This document shows positions 45,860-57,596 of a stretch of DNA of 64,000 nucleotides, piece by piece. The position numbers and the translations under genes were made by a program. The DNA lies in contig JAUPFP010000071.1 of NCBI GenBank assembly GCA_036925085.1, positions 1 through 64,000 of the forward strand. The letters run 5' to 3'. Below the pieces are notes generated by a model, which was given only the letters and a program-made list of their open reading frames with translations, was not told the DNA's origin and did not search any database. How positions within the stretch are numbered: position 1 is the stretch's first letter; each line of letters starts with the position of its first letter. Source of the stretch: Brachycybe producta. Lineage: Eukaryota > Arthropoda > Diplopoda > Playtdesmida > Andrognathidae.

Positions 45860-47027
45860 ATTCAATCGCGTCTAATGGAAGGAACACTGTCAACTTAACA
45901 GAATGTCTCATACAAATATAATTTATCAATCTGCTAATACATACTGTACACTGCACTGTACTTGCAAGTTGTATTTAGTAGTGTTTCTCAATTGTTAGCT
46001 ATTATATAATGGCATATTTACACAAACTTTTAATATGTATAGTACACGCTACATGCTACCAGCAATTATTTAATAGCTACTTAATACAAGTAAAAATGTT
46101 ATTTGTTCCATTATTGAATTAAAATAATTAATTACGACACAACGACACTAAAATAATATTTATCTTAAATATTGACAGAACTGTCAAAAATCCCCAACAA
46201 AATAAGCACTTAAGCTTGGAGAGTAGGAAGAGGAGGGGGACCCTTCAATGTTCATGTCACTCTTATCATAATGTTAAGAACACATGTTTGTAATTTGTTT
46301 TATTTTTTAGTATATTTTGCAAACTGTATGTATTGTAATACTTCGTCTTAATATAATAAATATTACTGTGTATAAAAATGATATACAATAAACAACGTTT
46401 TAAATGCCAGGATAAACATAACACCACAGTTGTACGTGCATTTGTACATTTTAAAACTTATATGTATACACACTTTTGATGTTAATGTCAATACAACTAT
46501 GCATTATTAATAAAGAAGTGGTTATTTAATACATTTAAAAAAGCATGTTTTCAACTATTAATTTAATATAATTTGCAACACTGAAGTTCAGTATTTGAAA
46601 ATAAATCGATAACCAATGTCATTATTTTTTTAAAAATAATACTGTGACAGACCTTTTTCCCCTGATAGAATCTGCTTTAATTTGGTGATACGAAGCGAGT
46701 TATTACTCGTATCTACAAGTCTCGTTAATGACTCTCACAGTCTTGAAAATCTTTCGTCTTCGTACTTCGGTGGACTTTCGTCCGTAAATTACCCTTGAAA
46801 ATAGTGTTGAACGTCTTGCTGATTACCGTTGCAGGTTTGCACCTGATTGATGACTTGAAGTACCCAATTAGGTGTAGAGCTGCAAGAACGTTTTAGGAAA
46901 AACATGATGTACGTGGTATACTATAAAATACTTTTACTGAACAGTTCTTCTAAGTGTTTGTGGTTTAATTCAAAACAAATTTTAATATACAGTATGTTAA
47001 CAAAGAAATAATTAATTCATCTTCTCA
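45860..47027. other. Intergenic stretch upstream of Gr A5, no gene seen
   Basis: AT-rich, with short chance frames only. It presumably contains the A5 promoter. Confidence 0.5.
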
Positions 47028-47031
47028 AATG

Positions 47032-47803
47032 TGTGGCAACCTGGTCTGCTCAATTTTTAAATTTTGAGTGAGCAGACGAATTTCCCTATGGTGGTCTGCC
47101 TGACAGCTACAGTAGGCTGTTAGGACGGACGCCATTTTGGTGCCAGCAGACCTCTCACCATGAAGTCTATGGGTGAGAGGTCAGATGTGACCTCTGTCCC
47201 CTCCAGGTGGAGTTGCCTGGAGGTTTCCTGTGGCCTAGTCAACCACAGGATCTGGGCAGTGGGTTGGAGGCAGCTCAAGTGACCTGACCTGTGGAGGCCA
47301 AGGAGGCCTCCTCATCATCTCGATTCTTCTTTTGGCCATTTGGCCTTGGTTGTATATATTTATGGGGGCTTGGCTGGTAGAGGATTACCAGCCAAGTTGT
47401 GTAAATATCACTGCCTTATCATCTCTTTTCATCGTAGTGTGAATAAATACACTAATTCATCACCTACTTTGTGTCTGTGTCGATTTCTTGGGGTTTACCG
47501 CGGGAGAGTGGGTTTCCGGTGCCGGGAAACGCCACCGTCTTTTCCGACCTCTTTCGGCCGGTACTCGTGTCGGCTCGCGGTAGAACCCCGGTTCTACCGC
47601 GATATTCACGACGAGGCGGCGTGACATCGTCGTGTTTCACCGTCGGGAGAGCTCCGCGTCGACACCACCTAAGGGGTGCACCGTGTGGAGAGGCGGCTGC
47701 GGGTACGGTCCCGTCCCCGTCATCGGAGCTCTGTTACCGGTAAGTGTGAGCGTTTTTGAAGTTTCATTTACCGCGTATTGTAACGGTCCGGCGGGACGTT
47801 ACA
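47032..47803 (+). mobile_element. Solo LTR (TGTGGCAACC...GACGTTACA), copy 2
   Basis: 772 bp with a perfect 4-bp duplication AATG (47028-47031 and 47804-47807). Highly similar to 25860-26644 along its length, with an internal AATAAATAC signal near 47441 and a GTAAGTG site near 47740. More GC-rich than the flanks. A fossil solo LTR between Gr genes A5 and C1. Confidence 0.9.
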
Positions 47804-48090
47804 AATGTTAACTTACCACAATACCAATTGGTTACACACTCAACAACAAGTAGCTACATTAATTTAATACACTAAATGATTTACGTACATGCAATAAAAC
47901 AAAAACAGGAACGTATATTGAACTACAGTAATGCAACTGGCTGGTCACACATTTTTGAATATGTAGGCGTACCAGTAATATAGTATAAATCGTTTTAAAT
48001 AACCAAACAAAACAAGATATAACAGTCAACATGTATTATATGCATATAATATTATATAGAAATAATAGTAATTGAAACAATATGCCTGAA

Positions 48091-50808
48091 TTAGGCCAAC
48101 TGAGTGACATTCTGCGAATCATCCAAACAACCACTAAAACCTGTTGGAGACTGAAATTGAACCAACAGAAAGAAGTACGAAAGAAACATGCTGGCCAACT
48201 TTAAAAATTGAAAACAAATTCCAAAAATTAAATATATAAATATGATCAGATGTCATGAAAGAATTCACAAATAAATAATATACTCACAGTACTCAAAAAG
48301 TTTTTAGAGAGAACAGAAAATCCCCAAGCTGATATTCCAATCTCTGGTCCACCAACACGATTGAGAAAAACAAGAAGCTATAAAAACCAAGCATTTGAAA
48401 AACATTCAACCACAAAAACGATTACTATGACGATACCTTTACGATGTTTTCAGTAGACATATTGCTCAAAGGAACGGCGTGTAGATCATCATAAGGTTTG
48501 TGTGCCTTATATTTAGAAAGATAAAATCATTCAACTTCAGGAACGAAAAATAAACCCATTGAGAAAGAAAAAATGAACATTACCGCACTATGCAGCATAG
48601 CACCAACAATGGCCAGTACAAGCAACCAAACTGTGGAAATAAAAGTCCACACCGCCTCCAGAAACTTCGTAAATGGTGTAGAACATACAAAGAGCAGCAT
48701 GTAGCTTGCAAAACAAAGAATGGCCAAATTAGTGAGGAACATGGTCAAAATGAAAAGACCAAACATGGAATTAGTGGTTTCCACAAGACGAAGAACTTTT
48801 TGATGTTTCATACGGAATGTCTCTGATTTAAATGGATCTGGTGTATCTTCGGGTAGACCACTATACAAAATGTAGTCTACAGATTTAGAAATTATAGTAT
48901 TGTATGATATCATGAGTTTACGAATTGTCAAACAAATCAAGACGAAGAGACCCGTTGGCAAAGTCCATGCGACTGTTCCAAAAAAATGAGTGGCACAGAA
49001 AAGAATTCGCATAAAACTAATCATTTCGGGTGAAACGGTTTCAATAAATGGATCAGGAAATGTTTCAGCTATGACACCACTTATGGTAGCAATCCAGCCT
49101 AGATCAACATATAATTAACATATTAACCTTTACATGTACCTGTAACTTCACATTATACTGAATGCCAAAATATCTTTTCATTTTTTGAGATGATGCAAAA
49201 AACGTGATTTATTTTTATTTGGTACAACTTATAAAATAATTTAAAAATTTATTTAAAACTATAAGGCAATTTTTATTATATAATTAAAAATTAAAATTTT
49301 ATGGAAATTTAATAAAAATGTTAAAATCGCCATTTTCAAATTAACATAAAAAGTTTATTTTAAAAGCTATATTAACATGAAAATAACATATATGCAATTT
49401 AAAGTGTAAATGCCCCTTAAACTCTGGTTATTCTGTTTTTGAGATTAAAATTAGGAGAAACGTGAAAGTATTTTAAGAGATCACAAGGGTACCACAATGA
49501 CTTATAATTTATATTAATGTTGAGATCTTTTAAAATAAGTTTTTTATGTTCGTTTGAAAATCACCCATCTTCGTCAATAAAAAGTTTTTTTTTAACGATA
49601 TATCAACATGAAAATACCATTAAGTGATTCAGTTACCGTTTTTGTTTCTAACACTTTCTAATTTCTCATAATTTTGCTCCTGAAACCCAGAATAACCATA
49701 GTTCGAAAAACAGCTGTTCCTTAAACATCATAACTCATCTAATGCACAGGGTGAGCCATAAGTCACCGTACCCCTAGATATTATAATATATATTAAATAT
49801 GTAACTTGTAATTACTTATAATAACTTGGAATACCACCTGGCGACTAATAAGAGTGTTTTGCAAACAATTGGTAGAAGTGACAATGACAAAATAAATAAA
49901 CATCGCGAAAGCGAGATCTTGGTCTTAAGATGGCAGATATGAGTAATATTTCGGGTCCACGAAAGACCTCACACTGGACAGACATAACACCGGCGATGTT
50001 ACGTAAAATCTCGCAAATAACCTGGAGACGTATCCAACTCTGCAGAGACAACCTTGGAGCGCACACAGACCCATTAGGGGTATGGTGACTCATGGCACAC
50101 CCTGTACATGTACTTTCAAACCTATCTTGTGTAAAACTGTTTTTCATCATGTTTTTTGTACCATCTCCAAAAAAACGAAGAAAAAAATATTTTCATCTTA
50201 ACATTACCAATTGAAAAGACAATATTAAAGATCCAACAAATAGTCAGAATGATATTACGCCGCTTGCGAACATATTCTTCAATAACCATTTTTTCCACTG
50301 GACATACAATCAGCTCACTCCAGTTACTGAAAAAGCTCTGAAACTTATGTTTCTGTGTACACATGTTGTGAGCTATAGCTGCCGAAAACCCATTTTGCAG
50401 TGTCCAAAGACACGCCACTAACATGACGACTGTGAAAGATTCAAATTCAAAACTCAACAAAAAAGGCAAAGCATAGAACAGTGTACTTGACAACTGAATC
50501 ACCATTCCTAATCGACAAAAAAGACGCATTTTGTTGATTTTATTATATGATTCTGCTGTTTTGGGTTCATCAACGAAGAAGAGTCCAAATGCTTGCATGC
50601 ACAGAATATATGGTTTCACAAGTCTGTAAAACGGTGAAGATGTTACTGAAGTGAGTAACTTTTCTGGTCTTTCAAGACGATTAGATGTCGGAAAGTTGAG
50701 AGTGATATGGCAAAAACAAGTCAAAGGATCATTTTGAAAACCTGGTCGCCACGAAGACGGTTTGACCACTGGCACGTGGGGTGTATCTGAATACACTGGT
50801 ACGAACAT
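48091..50808 (-). CDS. Gustatory receptor, subfamily C (C1), intact
   Basis: Exons 50808-50208, 49098-48584, 48505-48437, 48377-48288 and 48198-48091 join in phases 1,0,0,0 to about 460 aa. The N-terminus MFVPVYSDTPHVPVV is unrelated to A and B, but FYRLVKPYILCMQAFGLFFV parallels B's LLKPFLF..CGVFFV. Exon 3 AHKPYDDLHAVPL is again 23 codons, and exon 4 has FLNRVGGPEIGISAWG. Exon 5 is MFLSYFFLLVQF, the family signature, followed by a longer polar tail. Intron 1 (about 1.1 kb) contains a small TIR element. The only member of its subfamily here and probably the most conserved lineage. Ligand unknown. Confidence 0.9.
49747..50104. mobile_element. Small TIR (mariner-like) element in intron 1 of Gr C1
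   Basis: The ends CAGGGTGAGCCATAAGTCAC and the inverted CAGGGTGTGCCATGAGTCAC continue with CGTACCCCTA / CATACCCCTA. The right side borders TA and the left CA, suggesting a worn TA target duplication. About 358 bp with no intact transposase; a MITE or deleted mariner. Confidence 0.75.
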
Positions 50809-51759
50809 CTTGCCTCGTTATCAAAGTAATGTATATACACTGTCAAAAAACACAAAGGGTCCAGTTTGTCACATAAGTTAAGGTTCCACCAAATACAAGT
50901 AAACTATTACTGCTCGAGATTCTGGTGAATGTTGTAGAACCAATCAAATCTCCAGAATCACTCTTATTTTTCTAGACACAACCTTTCAGACCAACCACGA
51001 GGATCTAAACATTCAAATTATAAAGACTATCCTATCAAGTAGTTACTAATAAAACACTTGACTCAAAAAAGGTCTATAGGCATACAGTGAAGCACAAACT
51101 AATGATAAAATACAATTTGCTACAACTTAGCAATCCAAAAATATTGTAGCAAAAACCCAACGAAAACACATGTTCAAGTTTCTGAACCAGCCATTATGAT
51201 AATACAAATAGTAGGTTAGTAATTTCAAGGCTGATATGTATTAAAATAAAATTACATGTAGGTTCTAAATTATTAAAAACCTGGTTCGACAAAATGGTCA
51301 TAAAACATTCACGACGAAATTAAACTCCAAAGAAAGCAAAACTGTACTAGTAGTTTAAACCTTTAATCAATCATTATTCATACAAATAAATAATTCATCA
51401 TGTGTAAAACGTTTCTTTAACTATGACACAAACTGATGGAATATTGAATTTCAATTATAATGCAATTTATAATAATGTCACTCTCGTTTCCAGGTAAAAA
51501 CTAGCCCACATAATACATATAATTTTTTGGAATATACAAAAAAGATTTAAACTTTGAAGTGGAAATGTTGTCACAATGTGGCTACCTTAGTTGCCAAGCA
51601 AAAATAAAAAAAATGTTTTAACAAAAAACACAAAAGAACAAAGTAAACACAATAAATGAAAAAGCAACACTAAACAACAATAATATGCAAAACTAGAAGA
51701 AATGTATCAAAAATAAAAATTGACTTTACATTGTCATTCTACCGTCATTGTATTTTGGT

Positions 51760-51930
51760 TTTTCGCCGCTGTTCCAAGGATCATCTACGAAAAAGGCTCC
51801 ATACACTTGCAAACAAAACAAAAACGGTTGCAACAACATAAACAGCCCTGTCTGTCTGATGGAACCACCACCATCAGATTTCCGTTTTCGTTCGTTTTTC
51901 GTTAGATAAATCATACAAGAACAAACACGT
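51760..51930 (-). pseudogene. Exon-1 relic of a B-related Gr gene (D2)
   Basis: Reads MIYLTKNERKRKSDGGGS, then IRQTGLFMLLQPFLFCLQVY and GAFFVDDPWNSG, the duplicate partner of D1. It breaks off at the same place; no further exons. It retains the FFVDDP motif better than D1. Confidence 0.75.
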
Positions 51931-52264
51931 AACTTGTCTGACGACTACAATGACGATGATGAGGAATAGTTAGATCAGCTTGCTGCAGTTTTGTTTAACA
52001 AATAGGTTGAATGGTAAAAAATTTAACTTTCTCTTCCAAAAAAAAACTATATGCAAATTAAATTTGCAGCTTCCAACAAAAAACCTTTTCTATTTTAATT
52101 TGTCTTAAAAGTTAAACAAAGCCACACACAGTAAAGACAAAATATTGTACATGTTAAAAAGAACTTAAAGTAAATCTTATTTTCGAATAGTATTTATTGT
52201 CATCAAATATAAGCACCAAGATAATATAAAAAGAAACATCCTAATAAAAATACACTCTAATTGT

Positions 52265-53970
52265 CTAATGTAAGGTAGAGTTAGCGAAATCCACTTTGTG
52301 CTGACAGAAGTCCCTCGGAGGGCTGAATTGTATTAGTAAAAAGAAATAACTCAAGAAAGCAGCAACCAACTAAAGAAATAAAATGAAAAGCCAATGAAAA
52401 TCGAATATCAAGAACAAGATTTACAAAATCTAAGTAAAAACATGTTAACTCACTCCAATGACAAATTCTTCAGTTATTAAGTAGTAACCACTTGCTGAAA
52501 TGCCAACTTGTGGCCCACTCACACGTTCCATAAACAATGTTAGCTTTGTTTGAATGTTTGTAAGAAAAACAAGATTACTTGTAAACAGAATAAAAAAATT
52601 TATTAGAAATAACCAACTCAACATGCTTTATCACCTTAACTAGAGATTTAACATTTGTTCTTCTGGTATGAATCCTGTGAAGTCCAAGAAAACATTTATG
52701 TGCCTGTTTAATAAGCATTAAAACAAATACAATCCATTACATTATACTCGTTTTAACAAAGTAAAAAGAATGAATGTACCCAATAGTTAATCAATACTCC
52801 ACCAAATGACATAAAAATTAACACAAAAACACAAAGCAACATCCAAAATATCTGCATCACGTTGCTCATACCAGTTGAACAGTAGAAGAGCAAAAAATAA
52901 AAAAGGAAGGATATTTCGAGTAAAACGAAAAAAGAATTAAATAAGACAAAAACACCGATTATTTCGTTAAATAACTTTACGAAAACGACGATGGACTGGT
53001 GACAGTATCGAAAGTATTCAATGTCTTCTTCTGCCACCAAACCGTTCCCATTGTTGACATTTAATCTGTCTTCAAGTTGTTCATTCAAAACTTGAAAAAA
53101 TTTCGAAATTATTAAACAAAACATGACATAGAAACCGAAAATATATGTCCATGGAGCAACTATAAAATAAGCGATAAATGCCCAGAAATGTAACATAATA
53201 TCGAACCATGGAGATGACCACTTTTCAATCAGTAACAGCTGAGAGAAGTTTATTTCACCAAGATTCGTGTTGCTAACATACAACAAGGCAAGATAACCTA
53301 ATCGTATCAAAGTTATTAAATATTAGACATATTCAGTAACTGAACTTGATTAATTTATATGGTTAGTTGATTACTCACCCCCGATGTTTAAAACAATCGC
53401 CGCAAAGCAAATCAGCATAAAAATATAATGAATTTTACTTACAAATTCATTTAAAACCTTCTTTTTGTCTAGGATATCAACTAAACGTGAATAATGAACG
53501 AACAAATTTAAATATCTTCCATTCAAGCTTAAAAAATATAAATGTGTTATTTCAATGCTAACAAGTAACATATGAAAAAACGAAAACATAGTCGTTGATA
53601 AAACAACAAAGTCGCGTTTGTCATCAGATGTATTCAAATAAAAAATAATTCCTACGACAAAGGATGAAGAATTTACCCATACTGTAAATACACCTGCAAA
53701 TGAAAAGCATTTCCAGAAATTCCGATGAAATCGTACTTTTGACGTTTCACTTGGGACATAAACACCGTCGTTCAAAGGATCATTCACGAAAAACGCTCCG
53801 CTCAATTGGAACCAAAACAAGAATGGTTTCAACAACGTAAAAAGTTCTGTCTGCCTGATACAACGTATACTAGGTTTTAGTTTAGGTTCATTCTGCCTAT
53901 GCATGTTAAGCAGATCATGCACGTAGCTTGGCCTAAGACGACGGTGGATAGTTGGCTTAGTTAGCAGCAT
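52265..53970 (-). CDS. Gustatory receptor, subfamily B (B4), intact
   Basis: Exons 53970-53379, 53297-52780, 52703-52635, 52543-52454 and 52369-52265 join in phases 1,0,0,0 to about 457 aa, one codon less than its sisters (one E fewer in the acidic VAEEDIEYF stretch of exon 2). Starts MLLTKPTIHRRLRPSYVHDL. Exon 2 ends FGGVLINYW, exon 4 has LFMERVSGPQVGISASG and exon 5 LSYFFLLIQF. Exon 1 is almost identical to B5 (shared WVNSSSFVVGIIFYLNTSDD), while its 3' half and flanks follow B2. It may therefore be a chimera of duplication or gene conversion. Confidence 0.9.
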
Positions 53971-53990
53971 TTTCGCTTAACACATTTATA

Positions 53991-55040
53991 ACCTAAGTAG
54001 CAAAAAATAGACTAGAAGATAATAAAAGAAATCCTCAATCCTTCACAGGAACTGAACTGAATCTAATTTAAAAGAATTGCCTTGAATGGAAAGATCTCGA
54101 GTTGCAAACAGACCCATAGCAAAGACAAAAACACATGTTATACAGTAATCGAAAAAACTGTCTATTTGTTGTAAGCTAATTTTTATCATAAATTGTAATA
54201 TGAAATAAAACTATGGAAACCACAAAAAAGTTGAATTTTCCATCAAAATGTTTGCATAGAACTTTGTCATATAACATGATACTACTTTTTAAAATAAACA
54301 CTGCAATTGTGTCTATTTTTTTATTTCACCACATTAGATTATAGGATTAAGCCAAGAAGGCCATCAAAGCTTTTGATAATTGGTCATCTCATCACCTAAC
54401 AGTCAATAAAAGCCATTAGTTTTAATTTCTTCCCTTCAAAACCCTTAGCATGGTAAGGGACCGACTATTATTATGGAAAGCAAATAGTTTAAGCACCGTT
54501 ATGATTTTGCAAGTGTACAAGTTAGGTGGTCATGAAACATTCACTATAAAATTAAACTCCAAACAACGCAAAACTTTACTAGTACTTTAAACCTTTAATC
54601 AATCATTATTCTTACAAATAAATAATTAAACATGCATAAAACGTTTATTTAACTATGACACAAACTGATGAAATATTGAATTTGATGATATGTATTGCAC
54701 TTTACAATTTAATGCAGACTTACCTAAATTACTTACTGAATAATTCCTCAATATAGGTTTATATCAAAACTGACACAAATAACAAACAAACAATTACTAC
54801 CATGGACAAATAAAACGACATGTAATGTTCCTCTCCTTTTCCACGTAATAGCCTACATATAAAATGCAAATATGTACTTCAAACACATATATGAATAAAC
54901 ACATATTGAAAAATAAAATATTTTCTATCATACAAAAAACTCTTTAAAGTTTAAACAGCGAAGTGGAAATGTTCTCACAGTGTGGTTACCTTAGTTGAAA
55001 AGCACAAATAAATAAAAAAGTTTTTAACATAAAATGGTGG
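53991..55040. other. 5' flank of gene B4
   Basis: No gene. Conserved with the flanks of B2, B5 and B6. The shared sequence stops at AGAACGAA (about 55047). Confidence 0.55.
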
Positions 55041-55094
55041 AGAACGAATTTTTCCAACTGTTCATACCGTTGTTGGGACTGTTCCGCAGTTGCC

Positions 55095-55245
55095 CCTAAA
55101 AAAATTCTAGGCACAATAAACGAAATGAAAGTCGATTTATTTTCGAAAATAAATTAAGCGACTAATTCGGAATCACTTGCTTAATTTATTCAATTATTTT
55201 TGAAAAGACATTGACTTTCAATTCGTTTATTGTGCCTAGAAATAC
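55095..55245. mobile_element. Palindromic MITE, copy 2
   Basis: The ends TTCTAGGCACAATAAACGAA and the inverted TTCTAGGCACAATAAACGAA match over 20 bp. The inner arms include ATTAAGCGACTAATTCGG and the inverted CTTAATTTATT. Same family as 34.57-34.69 kb. No coding capacity. Confidence 0.8.
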
Positions 55246-55259
55246 ACCCCCTGCCAAAT

Positions 55260-56120
55260 AACAAAGTACTATGTACATGTAGATATATACGAATTCCTTA
55301 AAACAAGAAATATTTCTGTGAAAATCGTTAGTTTCATCAGCATTTATTTTTTGTGTTTTTAAATAAACTAACTACTTGGCCTTTATTCGCATAACAGCAA
55401 CAGATTACAAAAGCTACAAAGTGTGCCAATTAGAAACCATTTGCCTAATTTTCAGAATTAATGTTATGAATGTTTCAAATATTTAATAATAATTGTTGGC
55501 ACAGTTTTTACGCCCATTCAGGTGTCAGAGCTGGGGGGGGGGGCGGTTCACCGCTTGCCACCCAGACACAACAGCCCTGCTTGGAAGTTTAGTAAAATTC
55601 TCATTTACCGGTACTGAACTATTGACTAAACTGTGAAAGTCTACTTAATTACAACAAAAATGTCTTCAGTTGTATTGTTAATTACTGCAAACCTGTTTAA
55701 GACTTTAAACCTCCTAAAATAACGAATTAATAATGTGGTAAATAATTTAGTAAATGCATCAATTTACATCATAATTTTATAAATTATGGTATGCATCATA
55801 ATTTCTCCCAAAATGTCACTACTGATTGTAAAATAAATAAACATTAGTCACATAACTAATGTTAGAATAAAATTATGCTTTTAACAGAAAAAGTGACATT
55901 AAAAAACGGTTTAGTTTTAGGAGTCCACCTGACTCAAATCATACCATAATATTATGAGATATTTATGATTGTTATAAACCAATTAAAATAACCATTGTTT
56001 CAAGTTTAATTTTAGTGTTGTTTTCTAAATAAATTTAACAATTTTTGAAACATTTCAATGAAATGAAATACATGTCCACGAATACTTCACTGGCACATAA
56101 CTAGCTAAATGATTTCTCAC
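55260..56120. other. Intergenic, no gene seen
   Basis: AT-rich, with one G-run (about 55534-55545). This is where exons 2-5 of the D3 relic should lie, but none is recognisable. Confidence 0.5.
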
Positions 56121-56690
56121 CAACGGAATTAGAAATCGTCCCTACAACGCAAATGACCATTACCACATTACGAACTTTCACCACAAACTGATTTAAAGTT
56201 TTCTTTTTCTCGTGGCTATCAGCTAAAAACGAATACTGGAGAAACAACTTCAAATAACGGTCATTCCTACTCAACCTATAAAACTGTGTTGAGGCAATAG
56301 AGGTTAGGAGCACTTGCAAATGTATAAATATAGTAAGCGATAAACCTACAAAATCAATTTCGCCAATATTTGTATACAAATAAAAAGCATTTGCAGAAGC
56401 AAAGCTGAAATAAGTAAGCCAGATGAGGATTATGGTTATGAAGGAGTAACTCCTCCAGAAATTCCGATGCAATTAATTGTACTCTTGCAGTTTCGCTTAT
56501 GACGAATACGCCGTCGTTTGAAGGGTCATCTACGAAGAATACTCCACATACTTGCAAACAAAACAAAAACGGTTTCAAAAACAACATAAACTGCTCTGTT
56601 TGTCTTTTGGAACCACCTTCAGATCTCCGTTTTGGTTCGTTCTCAACAATAAGCTTGTTAGATAAATCATACACAAACACGAAGCTTGTC
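56121..56690 (-). pseudogene. Gr exon-1 relic (D3), B-related
   Basis: Two frames cover one exon 1: NEPKRRSEGG, KRQTEQFMLFLKPFLFCLQV and FFVDDPSNDGVFVISE in one, then HRNFWRSYSFITII to VVGTISNSVG in another. A 4-nt insertion near 56465 shifts the frame, and an extra piece sits near the start. The exon still ends in a usable donor (GTTG|GTGAGA at 56121). Exons 2-5 are gone. It is the most complete of the three relics of this lineage. Confidence 0.8.
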
Positions 56691-57596
56691 TGACGACGAC
56701 AACGTATCTTGAACGTTTAAAAAATTAGCCTTCTGTTCCAACTAAAACTAAATGCAAATTAAATTAGCAGCTTCCAAAAAAATCCTTTTCTATTTAAATC
56801 TGTCTTATATTCAAACAAAGACACCCACGGTAAAGACAAAAAAACATGTTGGAAAGAACTTAAGAGTACGGTATTTTTAAATAGAATTTTTATCCTAAGC
56901 TATAACTTACAAAGTAAAAATTACTATAATGATAAAACTATATATAACACATGATTGATGTTTAGAGAAAAAAAAAAAGCTCACTAAAGGAACATAAAAA
57001 TGACTAATAAAGCATTGATGATAGAAAACAATACCACAAAGATGTCAAAATTAATTATTTAATTCTAATTGTTGGACGAATAATTAGAAAAGAAACCATT
57101 AAAAAAGTCGTATATTGTAGGCGTATATGCAACAGATTAACTTATGCTAATTTGTTTTGTGGTTTGCGACAAGAAATTGTAATGAAAAACCATAAAACAA
57201 ATACCAGAAAAAGGTACAATTTTTGGGCCTACCTTGTTCAAACATTTGACGTTCTAATTTTTAAAAAAACAAACCATATCTGTGACTACATAAGTACTAT
57301 AGTTATATCTGTTTATATTTCGTTAGATTAGAATTGGATATACCATAAAACACTTATGTTTTGGATAAAAAAATAATTGAAAAAAAAAACATCCATTTCC
57401 CGACTGCTACTCGCAATTACAAACATTTTGGAAACTAAAATGAATGTAATCAGTAATTTAAATTTTTTTAGTAACATAGTAACAATTAGTTTCGGTCTTC
57501 TTAAAGTAAATCTTATTTTCGAATAGTATTTATTTTCATCAAATATTATCAAGAAAATATTTTAAAAAGAAACACTCTAATAAACATTCTAATTGT

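Larger units (their letters stand above)
50870..53990. repeat. Segmental duplication, copy 2 (partner at 25.02-28.99 kb)
   Basis: Nearly the same sequence as 25.02-28.99 kb without the solo LTR. It carries an exon-1 relic (D2) and gene B4. It begins abruptly about 70 bp upstream of the C1 start codon. Confidence 0.85.
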
